Positions 34,647 through 43,965 are shown, numbered from the stretch's first letter. The stretch is DNA of 64,000 bases from Tritrichomonas musculus (GCA_039105265.1 JAPFFF010000017.1:2232001-2296000), one strand, 5' to 3'. Program-made: numbers and translations. Notes: generated by a model not told the origin, from the sequence alone.

Positions 34647-34676
34647 TAGAAGACATCAATTAAAATATTTTTTCTA

Positions 34677-34930
34677 ATGGCTAGAAGGAAGCAGACAATT
34701 GGACGCAAAGGATACATGAGACCAGTAACACATCAACCACCACCACCACGAGAATATGAAAGAACAGAAGTTGACAATACCGAAACACCCGTGATTCGAC
34801 GCAACTTACACCGGAATGAAAGAAAAGGAGAAGAGAACGTTACCTGAAAATGAGATTACAGCAGAAGCTCACGAGCCTGTATAACATTTGTAAAACTTCT
34901 GAGAAGCTCGCAGACGATGTACTGGAGTAG
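34677..34930 (+). pseudogene. Broken copy 2 of the repeated gene (frameshift, 3' truncation)
   Basis: From ATG 34677 a frame of 56 codons (MARRKQTIGRKGYMR, PPPPREYERTE) ends at TGA 34845-34847. A second frame, offset by one base, starts at ATG 34850 (MRLQQKLTSLYNICKTSEK) and ends at TAG 34928-34930. The second part matches copy 1, so a one-base frameshift has split the gene. Similarity to copy 1 stops within the final codons, marking a 3' truncation. The basic stretch just before the second frame suggests a bZIP/bHLH-like DNA-binding head, but this is unproven. Confidence 0.65.
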
Positions 34931-35132
34931 TATATACTAGTCGGTTTCCGCGGGACATGGCTCCCCACGCGTCAACACGAACTAGTTAAAAAAAAAAAAA
35001 ATAAATAAATAAAAAAAAAAAATTTAAAAAAATATTTCTTCTTCTTCTTTTCTTGTTATCCCACCCACCCACCCCACTACCGCCCATCTATGAAACGGCA
35101 CAGGTACCTGCCCCGAGAATCTCGTACCTACT
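34931..35132. other. Spacer with A-rich and C-rich low complexity
   Basis: A GC-rich stretch (34931-34986) bounded by two ACTAGT sites, an A-rich stretch, a CTT microsatellite, a CCCACC run and a short hairpin around AGGTAC / GTACCT just before the end of element 3. No gene is seen. Confidence 0.6.
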
Positions 35133-37031
35133 TTATTTCGATTCAAGAGCAGCTAACCTAGCTTCCATTGCTGCTATAGTATCCTTTAATGTTACATTCT
35201 CTCTCTCCAAATTTGATATTTTGCTATTTATTGTTACGATACTAGAAACATGATTACCTACTAGAATAGCTAAATCTTGATGAGCTTTAGATGTTTTATC
35301 TATTCTTGTTTTTACTTCCTCAAGCTCACTCTTTAAAGCATATCCACTTAAATCCACAGGTTCAGGTATCTCACCCTCTAATGTCTCTATCCTACCTATA
35401 AGTACTTCTAGACCCTCATTAGCTTCATCCACAGTAGGGTAATTATCAAACTCAGCCTCTAGTTCATTGACCTTCTCAGCTAACAACTTGAAACAAGGCT
35501 TGAGTGAATCCCTAAACATATTGCTGATATCCATAGCACCACTTAATGTCAAGGTTCCAGTATCAGGGTTATCATTCTCATCAGTAAAAGGTAGTTCATC
35601 TAGTTGCTTATACTCCTCTTCACACCAGGTAATTATAGGTGTTATATCTTTGATTATGCTTCTTGCAGTAGTACCTGACATAAAGTTAATGCTATTTCTA
35701 ACCAAATCACTCATCCCTTTGGTTGACTTATGCGAGAATAACCTTTTAAGGAATCCTCCACCTTTTATGGTAGGAAAGCTTATACCATCTGGAAATAGCT
35801 TCATACCAATAGAACCTATTGATCCAGCAGTACCTGCAACTCCAAAAGCTAATGCAGTCCATGAGACTATACGTAAATTATCTACATCATCCTCCAGATG
35901 TTGAGTTACTTGTTCAGTCCATGATACTCTACCTTTTAAGCTTTCCATAACAGTGTTCATTTCGTTAACATCATAGCTAATAACATCTACATTGTTGGTA
36001 ACTAAATTTAAATCACTCCTCATAGTAGTAATATTATCAGCTGTAATTACCTTAGAGGAGGTAATATTATAATCAGTACATAAGGTTGTTGCCCCATTAG
36101 GATTTGGGGATACTTCATAAAATTGCTGCTTAATGATATACTCGAATGGGTTAGTAGTTGAATCCCAATGAACCTCATCTATTGGGTCAACATATTCATC
36201 AGCTAAATATATCTTAATATCCCTTGAGTCATTAGTAGTCGAAGCTGCATATGTATATTCAAGCTGTTCACATGAATCAAGTACACCATGTAAGAACAAC
36301 CATACCTTGTCTCCTCCATTGCCTTCTTTTCCAGTAGGTCGAACTGAGAACCTATTAGCATTTTTAGAACCTTCAAGGGTAATATCAAGGTAGAGTTCAT
36401 CAATAGCACTAGTCTCTAATTTTTTAGTCGCATTATTCATCTTATAGCACCTTATTGCTTCTATATCATATCCATCTTTTGTTCCTCCTTGACTTGTTTG
36501 AAAGCCTAGACCATACTTAGAAAAAGGTTCTATCTCCCCTGTCTTTAATTTTACAAAACAGTCTATTTTGCACTTACCTCCATGAATCATATAATGTAGT
36601 AGGTTATCAGGAGAGTAGTCATTAGGCTTATTAATCAGTTTCATGTTCCTCTCACTCCTCTTGACTTGTATGTAGGTACCATCTTCACCATACTCATTCT
36701 CCTTATTTAATCCATTAACTAATCTACCATTGATATGACCTTGTATGTTATCACCTACCCATTTTATACCATCCCAAGATAAAAACCACTTATTACCAAA
36801 ACAATACTCATTAAACCTAAACTCTAAGTCATTAGGTATTGTATATCCAGCATCTATGTTCCATTGAAGTAACCAATACTTCTTGTTATCTATCACAACC
36901 TGACTAGTTGATGTAGGCTTATATAAGTATAGTACATCACTCTTACGTAAACATAATGCATTATCAGCTTTTATTATAGAACACTTTATTGCCTTCTCTG
37001 TCTGTAAAGAATCAGTTATATATTCATCCAT
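35133..37031 (-). CDS. Fibre-like structural protein with central hydrophobic segment
   Basis: The preferred start is ATG 37031 (MDEYITDSLQTEKA), giving 632 residues. The N-terminal 280 residues look like a globular beta-rich domain (WLLQWNIDAGYTIPND; NRFSVRPTGKEGNGGDKVWLF). A Gly-rich hydrophobic stretch (ALAFGVAGTAGSIGSIGM) lies near residue 390. The C-terminus has the linker IPEPVDLSGYALKSELEEVK, as in the element 1 fibre protein, and ends in a heptad coiled coil (LERENVTLKDTIAAMEARLA). Probably a trimeric virion spike. It overlaps the end of the upstream gene by 8 bases. Confidence 0.6.
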   Translation of the reverse strand: MDEYITDSLQTEKAIKCSIIKADNALCLRKSDVLYLYKPTSTSQVVIDNKKYWLLQWNIDAGYTIPNDLEFRFNEYCFGNKWFLSWDGIKWVGDNIQGHINGRLVNGLNKENEYGEDGTYIQVKRSERNMKLINKPNDYSPDNLLHYMIHGGKCKIDCFVKLKTGEIEPFSKYGLGFQTSQGGTKDGYDIEAIRCYKMNNATKKLETSAIDELYLDITLEGSKNANRFSVRPTGKEGNGGDKVWLFLHGVLDSCEQLEYTYAASTTNDSRDIKIYLADEYVDPIDEVHWDSTTNPFEYIIKQQFYEVSPNPNGATTLCTDYNITSSKVITADNITTMRSDLNLVTNNVDVISYDVNEMNTVMESLKGRVSWTEQVTQHLEDDVDNLRIVSWTALAFGVAGTAGSIGSIGMKLFPDGISFPTIKGGGFLKRLFSHKSTKGMSDLVRNSINFMSGTTARSIIKDITPIITWCEEEYKQLDELPFTDENDNPDTGTLTLSGAMDISNMFRDSLKPCFKLLAEKVNELEAEFDNYPTVDEANEGLEVLIGRIETLEGEIPEPVDLSGYALKSELEEVKTRIDKTSKAHQDLAILVGNHVSSIVTINSKISNLERENVTLKDTIAAMEARLAALESK

Positions 37032-37545
37032 TATGCTCAACTCCCCCATTCAGCCACAAGGTATATGGGTTGAAGTCTAGTTTACTATCAAAAGCTATAT
37101 TCATATATCCCATAATGGTACTATTATTTATACTACATCCATTACTACTTTTAGTTATCAAAGGAGAATATACTTGACCATCCTTAACATATATGTAGAA
37201 CTCCTTGACTAAATTACCACTTGTATCATATACTATATTCTTCCTCAAGACAACCTTAAATATATTAGTCTGGGTTTTTATTTCGTTGAGCTTATTCATG
37301 AAGTCTTCAGGCAAATTAACAAACTTAAGGATATTGTAAGTTGTTGTTGAAGACTCAAATGAAACATACTGTATATTATTATTTTTAATATCAACTTCTG
37401 GTAAACCTTCAACCTCATTAAATAAATGACCTGTCTGTACATAGTGATCTAAGTCACCCAATGTTAATAACTGGCTACCTTTTCGAGTAGCATCCCCTAT
37501 CTTAAACTGTATATCTCCTTTAAATCTTGTAGTAGTATCACTCAT
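37024..37545 (-). CDS. Beta-rich structural protein (173 aa)
   Basis: Start at ATG 37545 (MSDTTTRFKGDIQFKIGD). Contains KGSQLLTLGDLDHYVQTGHLF and a strand-rich half (VVLRKNIVYDTSGNLVKEFYIYVKDGQVY). The pattern resembles a fibre-base or attachment module. It is cotranscribed with, and overlaps, the fibre-like gene. No specific family is recognised. Confidence 0.55.
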   Translation of the reverse strand: MSDTTTRFKGDIQFKIGDATRKGSQLLTLGDLDHYVQTGHLFNEVEGLPEVDIKNNNIQYVSFESSTTTYNILKFVNLPEDFMNKLNEIKTQTNIFKVVLRKNIVYDTSGNLVKEFYIYVKDGQVYSPLITKSSNGCSINNSTIMGYMNIAFDSKLDFNPYTLWLNGGVEHNG

Positions 37546-37564
37546 TTTAGTTAAATAAAACTTC

Positions 37565-38311
37565 TCATTCGATGTTAGCGCATTTAGCTTCAAGTGCTGC
37601 AAGTCTTGTCTCAAGAGTATCAATATATGCATCCTTCTGGTCTATCATTTCCTTCACTTCTGCTTTCGTAATATAAGCAGTCATATCTATATCTTCTAAT
37701 GGATGTTTTGTACTTGACTTATTTTCAAGCTCTTTGATTTTCTCGCACATGATAGCAATTGTACCCTTCAAGGTGTCACGATATGTCTTAGCAATATATA
37801 TACATGTATCAAATGAAACCATCATTTTATCAGCATCCTCCATTGTTATTTCAAGTTCAGGTTCATCATCAGTTTCTTCATGGTATGCCCATGCAAGAAT
37901 CTTATCCAATATATCTTCCTCTGCTAATGTTTCTGGGTTATCATTACGACGGAACCAACTTGGAATATGAAATAATCCTATTCTATTTGCTACATATGCT
38001 TCTGCTGCTACTCCTGCTATTGCTGCTGCATCATCAGGATGATGTCAAACAAACTGCCATTGACCATGTAAGAATCTTCTAGCAACATGACCTACAGCTC
38101 CCATAATAACTTGAGTAGTTGCACTTATAATACCATCTTGTCTGTACATTTCTATCACTCCATTCACAATATTAATTACATGTAGTCTTCTTCTATCTAT
38201 TGTAGCAACTACATTTCCATTATATAGTACTTGTGTTATTTCTTCCCCAGTTGTTTCATCTAATGTGTCATTAAAAGCTAAAAGATTACCATGAGAATAA
38301 ATATTATCCAT
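37565..38311 (-). pseudogene. Virion-type gene interrupted by an in-frame TGA
   Basis: One reading phase runs from ATG 38311 to the stop at 37565, broken only by TGA at 38047-38045. The first part (88 codons: MDNIYSHGNLLAFNDTLDE onward) and the second (160 codons: HHPDDAAAIAGVAAEAYVAN onward) are in the same phase, and the second has no early ATG. It ends in a coiled coil (LETRLAALEAKCANIE) almost like that of the fibre-like protein (MEARLAALESK). A nonsense mutation in a single fibre-type gene is the simplest reading; TGA readthrough is an alternative. Confidence 0.6.
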
Positions 38312-38320
38312 TAGTTCCCC

Positions 38321-40054
38321 TCATTGTTCATCACTCATTTGTTCTATCATTCTTGCTGTTATTGCTGGTGTTGTTCCTGGTACTGTCCAAGTATCTGTTG
38401 TGGCAACAAGGTCATAATGTTGATATCTAACTCCATTTGCATTGACTTCTATCTGTGAATTTATTCCAACATCCCAGACAAAATTCCAAGGATCTCCAAA
38501 TTCATAATTATTCCTCCATCCAAATTGATTTGGTATATTATAAACTACAAAACTCGTCCACATGCGAAATACTGTACACCAAACATATGAATCATTAAAT
38601 AAGGATTCTCGTTGACGTGTTGGTTGTTCTGTTTGTATTCTTATTGACTGGTATTGTCTATTCATCTCATCTACACCATTATCATATATCTCATAATCAA
38701 ACATCTCTTGTGTAAATGACTCTACTTCATTTTGGAACCTGAGAGATGCAACATTATTTCCTAGGTTCGCAATATTATGTAATAAATAACCTGATAATTG
38801 ATTTACAGCTTGTAGACCTACATTCATATATTGAATTAGGTTTGAATCATTATCTCCGCCTTCATTATCGCCACCTTCATTACCTCCTTGATTATCATCC
38901 TCTTCTTCACCATTACCTTCATTACCTCCTTGGTTACCTCCTTGATTATCGTGTTTGCAATTACAAGACTTGATTGTTATAACATAATCAAATAAAGCAT
39001 TATGTGAATTCACTATATCATTAATAATATCGAATACTAAATTTAAACATTGTCCTAACGTCATATTTAAATAGCCTTGTCCACCAGGTGGCACAACATC
39101 CACTTTCATTCCATTAGCATTTCGATGTGTATAATAGTATGTGATACCTGAATGTAATATTACATTATACAAATAAAGACCTAACATAGCTGTTGCATAT
39201 TGGTCTTTATTTTTATTATTATCTTTTAGATTTTGGGTATATGTCTCAAAAAACTCACGAGGACTTTTAACTTCAACTATTTGGTCTGCAACAACTTGAT
39301 CAGTACTTCCTTTATATTTATATCCTATTGTTTTTAGTCTATTATCTTGAAGATTATAATGATATTGAATAGTTCCACTAATGAATTTTTTCCAATTATC
39401 TTCATTAAAAGCTTCATATAAGATTTTCTTTGTTGGATTTGTTGTCTTTTCATTCTTTATAATGTTCATCAATAAATCCCCTAAATTCGAGTATCCTACC
39501 TCTACAAGATAAGGGTCTGGAGTAGGAGTTGGTATAGACTTTGGATATTGAAGATAATGAACAGCTTTGCTTTGCCCTGTTTGTTCATCAAATGCAATTT
39601 GTTCATATCCATCTGCTGCACACATCAATTCGGTATACATCTCATGAATAGCCTCACATGTTTTCGATTCTTCTTCAATAAATTCATTAAATGTATTAAC
39701 ACAAAGTTCATCTTTTATCAACTCCTTATGTGACTCTGCTTTTTCAGGTAGTGAGCCTTCTAATAAGGGTTTCTGTTCAGGTCCTTTAAATACATATTTT
39801 AAATAATTGGCAAATTTATTTGTAATAGGTACATTGCAGAAACCATCAAGCTTTCCTCCATTTTCGATATGATTACCAACTACTCTTTCATCTACTTCAG
39901 CCTTATTATATAAGCAACTAAATTTTGGGTAATCATCTGGGTCCTCATTTCTTATAATATTAATATTACCTTCATCATTAACACTTATCTCTATATTTTT
40001 GTCTTTGAGCTTTTCAGCCTCACTTGATTGCAAAGAATAAAGTTTAATTGACAT
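38321..40054 (-). CDS. Unknown Polinton protein (577 aa) with Gly/Asn/Asp-rich linker
   Basis: An intact 577-residue frame. Residues around 370-410 form a low-complexity linker with repeated NQGGNEGG units after a Cys cluster (SCNCKH). The flanking parts look globular (GQGYLNMTLGQCLNLVFDII; YVWCTVFRMWTSFVVYNIP). The N-terminus has LYNKAEVDERVV, a phrase like those joining fibre modules. Its position between fibre-type genes and the putative minor capsid gene suggests a virion component. Not recognised. Confidence 0.6.
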   Translation of the reverse strand: MSIKLYSLQSSEAEKLKDKNIEISVNDEGNINIIRNEDPDDYPKFSCLYNKAEVDERVVGNHIENGGKLDGFCNVPITNKFANYLKYVFKGPEQKPLLEGSLPEKAESHKELIKDELCVNTFNEFIEEESKTCEAIHEMYTELMCAADGYEQIAFDEQTGQSKAVHYLQYPKSIPTPTPDPYLVEVGYSNLGDLLMNIIKNEKTTNPTKKILYEAFNEDNWKKFISGTIQYHYNLQDNRLKTIGYKYKGSTDQVVADQIVEVKSPREFFETYTQNLKDNNKNKDQYATAMLGLYLYNVILHSGITYYYTHRNANGMKVDVVPPGGQGYLNMTLGQCLNLVFDIINDIVNSHNALFDYVITIKSCNCKHDNQGGNQGGNEGNGEEEDDNQGGNEGGDNEGGDNDSNLIQYMNVGLQAVNQLSGYLLHNIANLGNNVASLRFQNEVESFTQEMFDYEIYDNGVDEMNRQYQSIRIQTEQPTRQRESLFNDSYVWCTVFRMWTSFVVYNIPNQFGWRNNYEFGDPWNFVWDVGINSQIEVNANGVRYQHYDLVATTDTWTVPGTTPAITARMIEQMSDEQ

Positions 40055-40057
40055 TTT

Positions 40058-40808
40058 ATGAATTATAAAATGTTAGTATCAGTACAGAGTACAAATGCTG
40101 ATGAATATAATAAGGTATCTATCGATTTGGATATACCATGGAAGTGTAAATATATAAAATATTTTGTATCTTCAATTAATACAATAAGTAATATTATGTT
40201 GAGTACGAAAGATGATTATATCGAGTTTACACATAACAGTATTCCATTCAAGCTTAAATTCGAAGATAGATATAATTATACCATCAAGCAAATAGAAGCA
40301 GTTTTAAATCCACTTGCGGAGGTATCTTTTAAATATAATGATACTACTCGTATATTTTACAATAAAGGCACAAACACCATTAACAATAACCTCTATTTCC
40401 CATAGGGCTGCTTTATTAACAGGTTTATCTAATACTTCATTGCCTATTGTGTTACCATCAAATGCAACATATAATATTAAAGACATCCCAATATTAAATC
40501 ATACTAAGTTGTATCTAGTATCACTACAAGGTAATGCCATATACTCGAATATAGGTGAACAACAATATACACCTTCAGTCATTGGTAGTATCAATACATT
40601 CACTTTAGATAATAAACCACTTATATATGATTTCGAAACTGAAAGTAAACCATTAAAAATAAAAACATATACAGATTCATTAAAGTTTTTAGAATTAAGT
40701 TTAGTAGATTTCCAATATCAGCCGATTTTGTTAAAAAGTCCTTTGTTCATAACTATCAAAATTAAACCATCTAACTCGACTGATGTCAATGATGTTTTAA
40801 CTACGTAA
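40058..40808 (+). pseudogene. Putative minor capsid-type gene with a frameshift
   Basis: Two overlapping frames on one strand look like parts of one protein. The first (40058-40405) reads SVQSTNADEYNKVSIDLDIP, LKFEDRYNYTIKQIEAVLN and TTRIFYNKG. The second (coding-like from about 40365 to 40808) reads PLTITSISHRAALLTGL, KLYLVSLQGNAIY and FLELSLVDFQYQPI. The change of frame falls near 40365-40400. This is beta-rich and similar in style to small jelly-roll virion proteins. Mutation is more likely than programmed shifting, since the element is decaying. Confidence 0.55.
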
Positions 40809-41346
40809 ACCTAAGAGTACGTGCAAATTTAGGTAAGTTGGTTTGTTGAAATGTCTTTGACTTCCTGAATGCATTCGAACCATCTAATAAGTTAAATGTC
40901 ATGCTTTCTCCTTCATGCATTCTTTCAAAAAGTTCTTCAACTGAGATACCCATCCTTTTGCACGTGTTGAGAATAACTTGTTTTGGAATTCCTTTGAGTC
41001 TAATATGATATCCTTCATTTCCTTGCTCATCAACCAAGATATCGAGGTAGCTCTTTTTACCAAGTGCAATGAGTTTTCTTGAGTGTATTTCTCCTTGACT
41101 ACCTTCGAACTCATCGAAGTCATTATGAAACTGACACATATTTTTTCCAATAAGAGGTTGATGATACTTGAACTGGAATAAGTCAGCTATCCTTGGTACA
41201 TCTTTTTCAAGTACATGCATACTATCAGTATCTTGATAAAAGATAGGTATACCTGCTTGCTCAGCTGTAGCCATAACCCTGTTCATTAAGTGCTTACTCC
41301 AAGAGAGAACGCTTGCACCAAATTGAGGTAGGTTGAAATGGTCATT
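40801..41346 (-). pseudogene. polB: B-family DNA polymerase, C-terminal relic
   Basis: About 181 codons. Motif C is present (YQDTDSMHV), followed by SRKLIALGKKSYLDILVDEQ and LLDGSNAFRKSKTFQQTNLP. It aligns throughout with the end of the element 2 polymerase (for example SWSKHLMNRV). Similarity begins at HFNLPQFGASVL, right at the upstream edge, where the gene is cut off; motifs A and B and the exonuclease are missing. It is non-functional as it stands. Confidence 0.88.
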
Positions 41347-41374
41347 AAAAATCAAAACTTAAATAAAAATGAAG

Positions 41375-41671
41375 TCATTTTTTTATTAAAATTATAGAAG
41401 AAGGATTATCTGACAAAAATGTATCTAAAGGAATTAGAGAATTGAAATTTTTAATTAAAAATTCTCTTATTTCATCATTATCACTTAAAAAATCTTCTAA
41501 TACTTCTTTAGATTCAATTAATATCTGATCTTTATTTGAAATTAAAGAAATGAAATCTAAATTACGAGACATCAATAACTTTGCTTCATCAATAGAAGTT
41601 AAATAAATTATTGAATCATTAAGTTGATTAATATTTTCAATAACAGGAGTTGAAGTTATAAAAGAAGACAT
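41375..41671 (-). CDS. Hypothetical small protein (98 aa)
   Basis: A Leu/Ile/Asn/Ser-rich frame (IENINQLNDSIIYLTSIDEA; VLEDFLSDNDEIREFLIKNF) with no recognisable domain. It lies just beyond the cut end of the polymerase relic and 26 bases from the next co-oriented frame. Whether it is host or mobile DNA is unclear. Confidence 0.4.
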   Translation of the reverse strand: MSSFITSTPVIENINQLNDSIIYLTSIDEAKLLMSRNLDFISLISNKDQILIESKEVLEDFLSDNDEIREFLIKNFNSLIPLDTFLSDNPSSIILIKK

Positions 41672-41697
41672 ATTAAAAAATGAAGTGTTTATTGAAT

Positions 41698-42051
41698 TTA
41701 AGAATCAAGTTTGGATTTTTCCCTCTTTAGAGAAGCTAATTCTTGTTGTTGTAATAAAATCTGATATTCAATTGTCTGGATTTGTTCTAAAATTTCTTTT
41801 AGTCTATCAAAAATTGATTCATATTCATTTTCTGAATATGCTTCTGGAGAGGATAAACAAGAATCTTCAGTAGAAATGGAAAACCAGGAAGGTCCCGAAG
41901 GATATTCAATAGAAGAACCTTGTGATGAAGGAGGCCAATTAATCCAATCACCAAAGCCTTGAGAACTATTTGAGGAACATGTAGAAACTGGTTGAGAATA
42001 AGATGTAGGGGAAGGACTTCTTGATGGAAGCTGTGAAACAGGAGCAGACAT
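41698..42051 (-). CDS. Hypothetical Ser/Pro-rich protein (117 aa) with coiled-coil end
   Basis: The N-terminal 70 residues are rich in Ser and Pro (PSRSPSPTSYSQPVS; DWINWPPSSQGSS). The C-terminus is a coiled coil (FDRLKEILEQIQTIEYQILL). It is divergent from the Rep relic, with a 225-base AT-rich gap. It might belong to the same former virus-like unit as Rep, but there is no direct evidence. Confidence 0.4.
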   Translation of the reverse strand: MSAPVSQLPSRSPSPTSYSQPVSTCSSNSSQGFGDWINWPPSSQGSSIEYPSGPSWFSISTEDSCLSSPEAYSENEYESIFDRLKEILEQIQTIEYQILLQQQELASLKREKSKLDS

Positions 42052-42276
42052 TTTAAAAAATGTTTTTTTTTTTAATAAAATTTTAAATTTAAGAATTGAG
42101 AGGAATTTAATCGTTTTTTTCGCGGTATTAAAAATTTTTCAATTAAAATAAACTGAAAAATCAACTTTTATCTGAAATATTTCCCAGCTAATTATTTTTG
42201 TTAATATTGTATAAGTATTAAAACGATCAAATTATACACAAATTAAAAACTTTAATTTGATATCATTTTTAATAAA

Positions 42277-42865
42277 ATGACTGAAGCAAATCCAAGAGTT
42301 ACTTATTGGTTCGGGACCTGGAACATACCTGAAGATTTAGATTGGAAGCAGCCCCTTCAATTCGGAAATGCATTAGATAATAACGGCAACTTACAATTTG
42401 CTAAAGGATTCCTTGAAATAGTTGCAATGGCTGCTGCTGAAGAAAGAGGAGAATCAGGGAACAGACATATCCATATAGTTGTAAAGTTCACTAAGAAAGT
42501 ATACAGAACACAGATAACACGATACTGGTTGACAGGTCCAGACTGGGAACCTATGAAAGGAACATTAAAACAGGCATTAGATTACATTAACAAAAATAAG
42601 CTTGATAAAGATCATTTCATGATGCAAGGCCAAATTCCTAACGATTTTCAGATAAAGTTTGATAAAGAAAAAGAACTAAACAATGCCCTAAAAGATCTAA
42701 TGTCAAAAAAAATGGGCACAAATGGCATTTCAATTCCCAGGTCTTTGTATGAAATGGAAAATGGATCATGCTGATAGACTCCCACAATGGGAGGGTTCAC
42801 TAAAGGTCAAAAATTTCTGGATCACTGGTCCCCCTGGATGCGGAAAAAAATATTTTTTTTTCTAG
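42277..42865 (+). pseudogene. CRESS-DNA-type Rep relic (HUH nuclease, broken helicase)
   Basis: The first frame (42277-42774) has the marks of a rolling-circle initiator: motif I-like TYWFGTWN, HUH motif HIHIVVKF and YxxK motif (LDYINK). Near 42715 the coding phase moves by one base; the second phase ends at TAG 42863-42865, just after a Walker A (GPPGCGKK) that introduces the superfamily 3 helicase. The rest of the helicase is missing. This is an endogenous remnant of a circular single-stranded DNA virus or plasmid, frameshifted and truncated. The start has a TCATTTTT initiator-like context. Confidence 0.82.
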
Positions 42866-42924
42866 TTGTCTTATACCCTTAACACTTTTGTTTGGTTATA
42901 CAAATTTAAAAATTACTTTTATAA

Positions 42925-43965
42925 ATGTCAGATACCATTAACATACTCGGAATATTTAACGAAAACTTTATTTCATCCATTAATAACGATAATATGGATC
43001 AAAAATACCAAATATTACATGATACAGAATTTAAATTGAATATGATAACTTTAAACATAAAAATGGCTTTAAGATTGTTGAAAAAATAAAAACCACCGTT
43101 TTTAACTCAAATAAAATGGAAATCAATTGCGGAATGTGTTGATTTTATATTTGCAAATTTCAATGAACTCATTGAAAAAATTCAATCATTACCAAAAAGC
43201 AGAAAACAAAATTATATGAAATTAATTAAATTTAATTGGAAAGAACTTAAGGATGCTGCAGATATTATTACATCTTTCATTATCAGCATGGAAGATGACA
43301 ATATGCGCATTGAATTCGTTTTTATAAAACTATTTAGCACAATTTCCAAATTAAATGCGTTAAATAACCAAATAGCAAAAGATTTATCACTTGAATTATT
43401 GAAAACATATGTTAAAAATGACAACTTGGCTGTATCTTTGGCAGCATTTTTGCTAACATCTGATGGATCATTATTTTATAACCAGTGTAATGAAGAAGAT
43501 AAAGAATACTATTATGACAATGGAATAAGTGGAATTAAAAAATTTTGTAGATCTTTTAATATGAGATTGACCACCAACATTAGAAATAAATTTAAAGATC
43601 ATCTTAATCAAGGCTATAAATATAGAATGGAACCATTTATTTATTGGAAAATGATTGACAACGAATTGTCAAATGTAGCATGCATGATATTGAGTATTCC
43701 TTGTAGTGAAGCTCCTGTAGAAAGGCTTTTTGGAGGCCTTTCTTACATGGTGGATGCTGCTTCAAATAGAATGAAGGATGACCTTATTGACGCAGAAATG
43801 GTGATTAGAATGGCAACTATTTTTTCACATAAAAATGATTTTCTTGGGAATATTTCATCTCAATTCGAACAAAGCATCAATTTTTTGGAGAAAAATGCAT
43901 TTCCAAATGCCAGAGAATTAATAGAGAATTTAGATAACGATAATCAAATTCCAAAAAATGATTAG
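42925..43965 (+). pseudogene. hAT-family transposase relic
   Basis: The C-terminal part has the hAT dimerisation region: FIYWKMIDNELSNVACMIL, SIPCSEAPVERLFGG, MVDAASNRMKDDL. An upstream segment (IKWKSIAECVDFIF) resembles the conserved TRW element of hAT enzymes. A short frame with ATG at 42925 precedes it in the same phase, separated by an in-frame TAA at 43087. The zinc finger and most of the catalytic domain are absent. No terminal repeats or 8-bp duplication were found. Confidence 0.75.

Larger units (their letters stand above)
33282..34656 (-). pseudogene. Small gene (68 codons) split by a transposon
   Basis: The first three codons (ATG TCT TCT) lie at 34656-34648, the other 65 plus stop at 33479-33282, with the transposon 33481-34646 between them. 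If the transposon and one TA are set aside, the frame is continuous. The product is a small acidic helical protein with GLESYLQYVHDHGTEPPSPR and FLRQVDQLTRILRRCLEELE. The start is divergent from the gene at 34677 with 20 bases between, suggesting one bidirectional promoter. Function unknown. Confidence 0.7.
35133..41346. mobile_element. Polinton/Maverick-type element 3, partial and decaying
   Basis: A block of mostly minus-strand genes holding a polymerase C-terminus closely related to that of element 2, a fibre-like protein sharing a motif with element 1, and unknown virion-type genes. No MCP, ATPase or integrase is present, one gene has an in-frame stop and another a frameshift. Both edges are abrupt, so it is a fragment. 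Termini were not found. Confidence 0.7.

Noticed and set aside
34936-34986. Cloning-vector remnant between two ACTAGT sites
   Set aside because: No vector-like sequence is recognisable; two 6-base sites in 50 bases can occur by chance.
42202-42210. TAATATTGT as a CRESS-type origin nonanucleotide
   Set aside because: It differs from TAATATTAC at the two end bases and has no convincing flanking stem.
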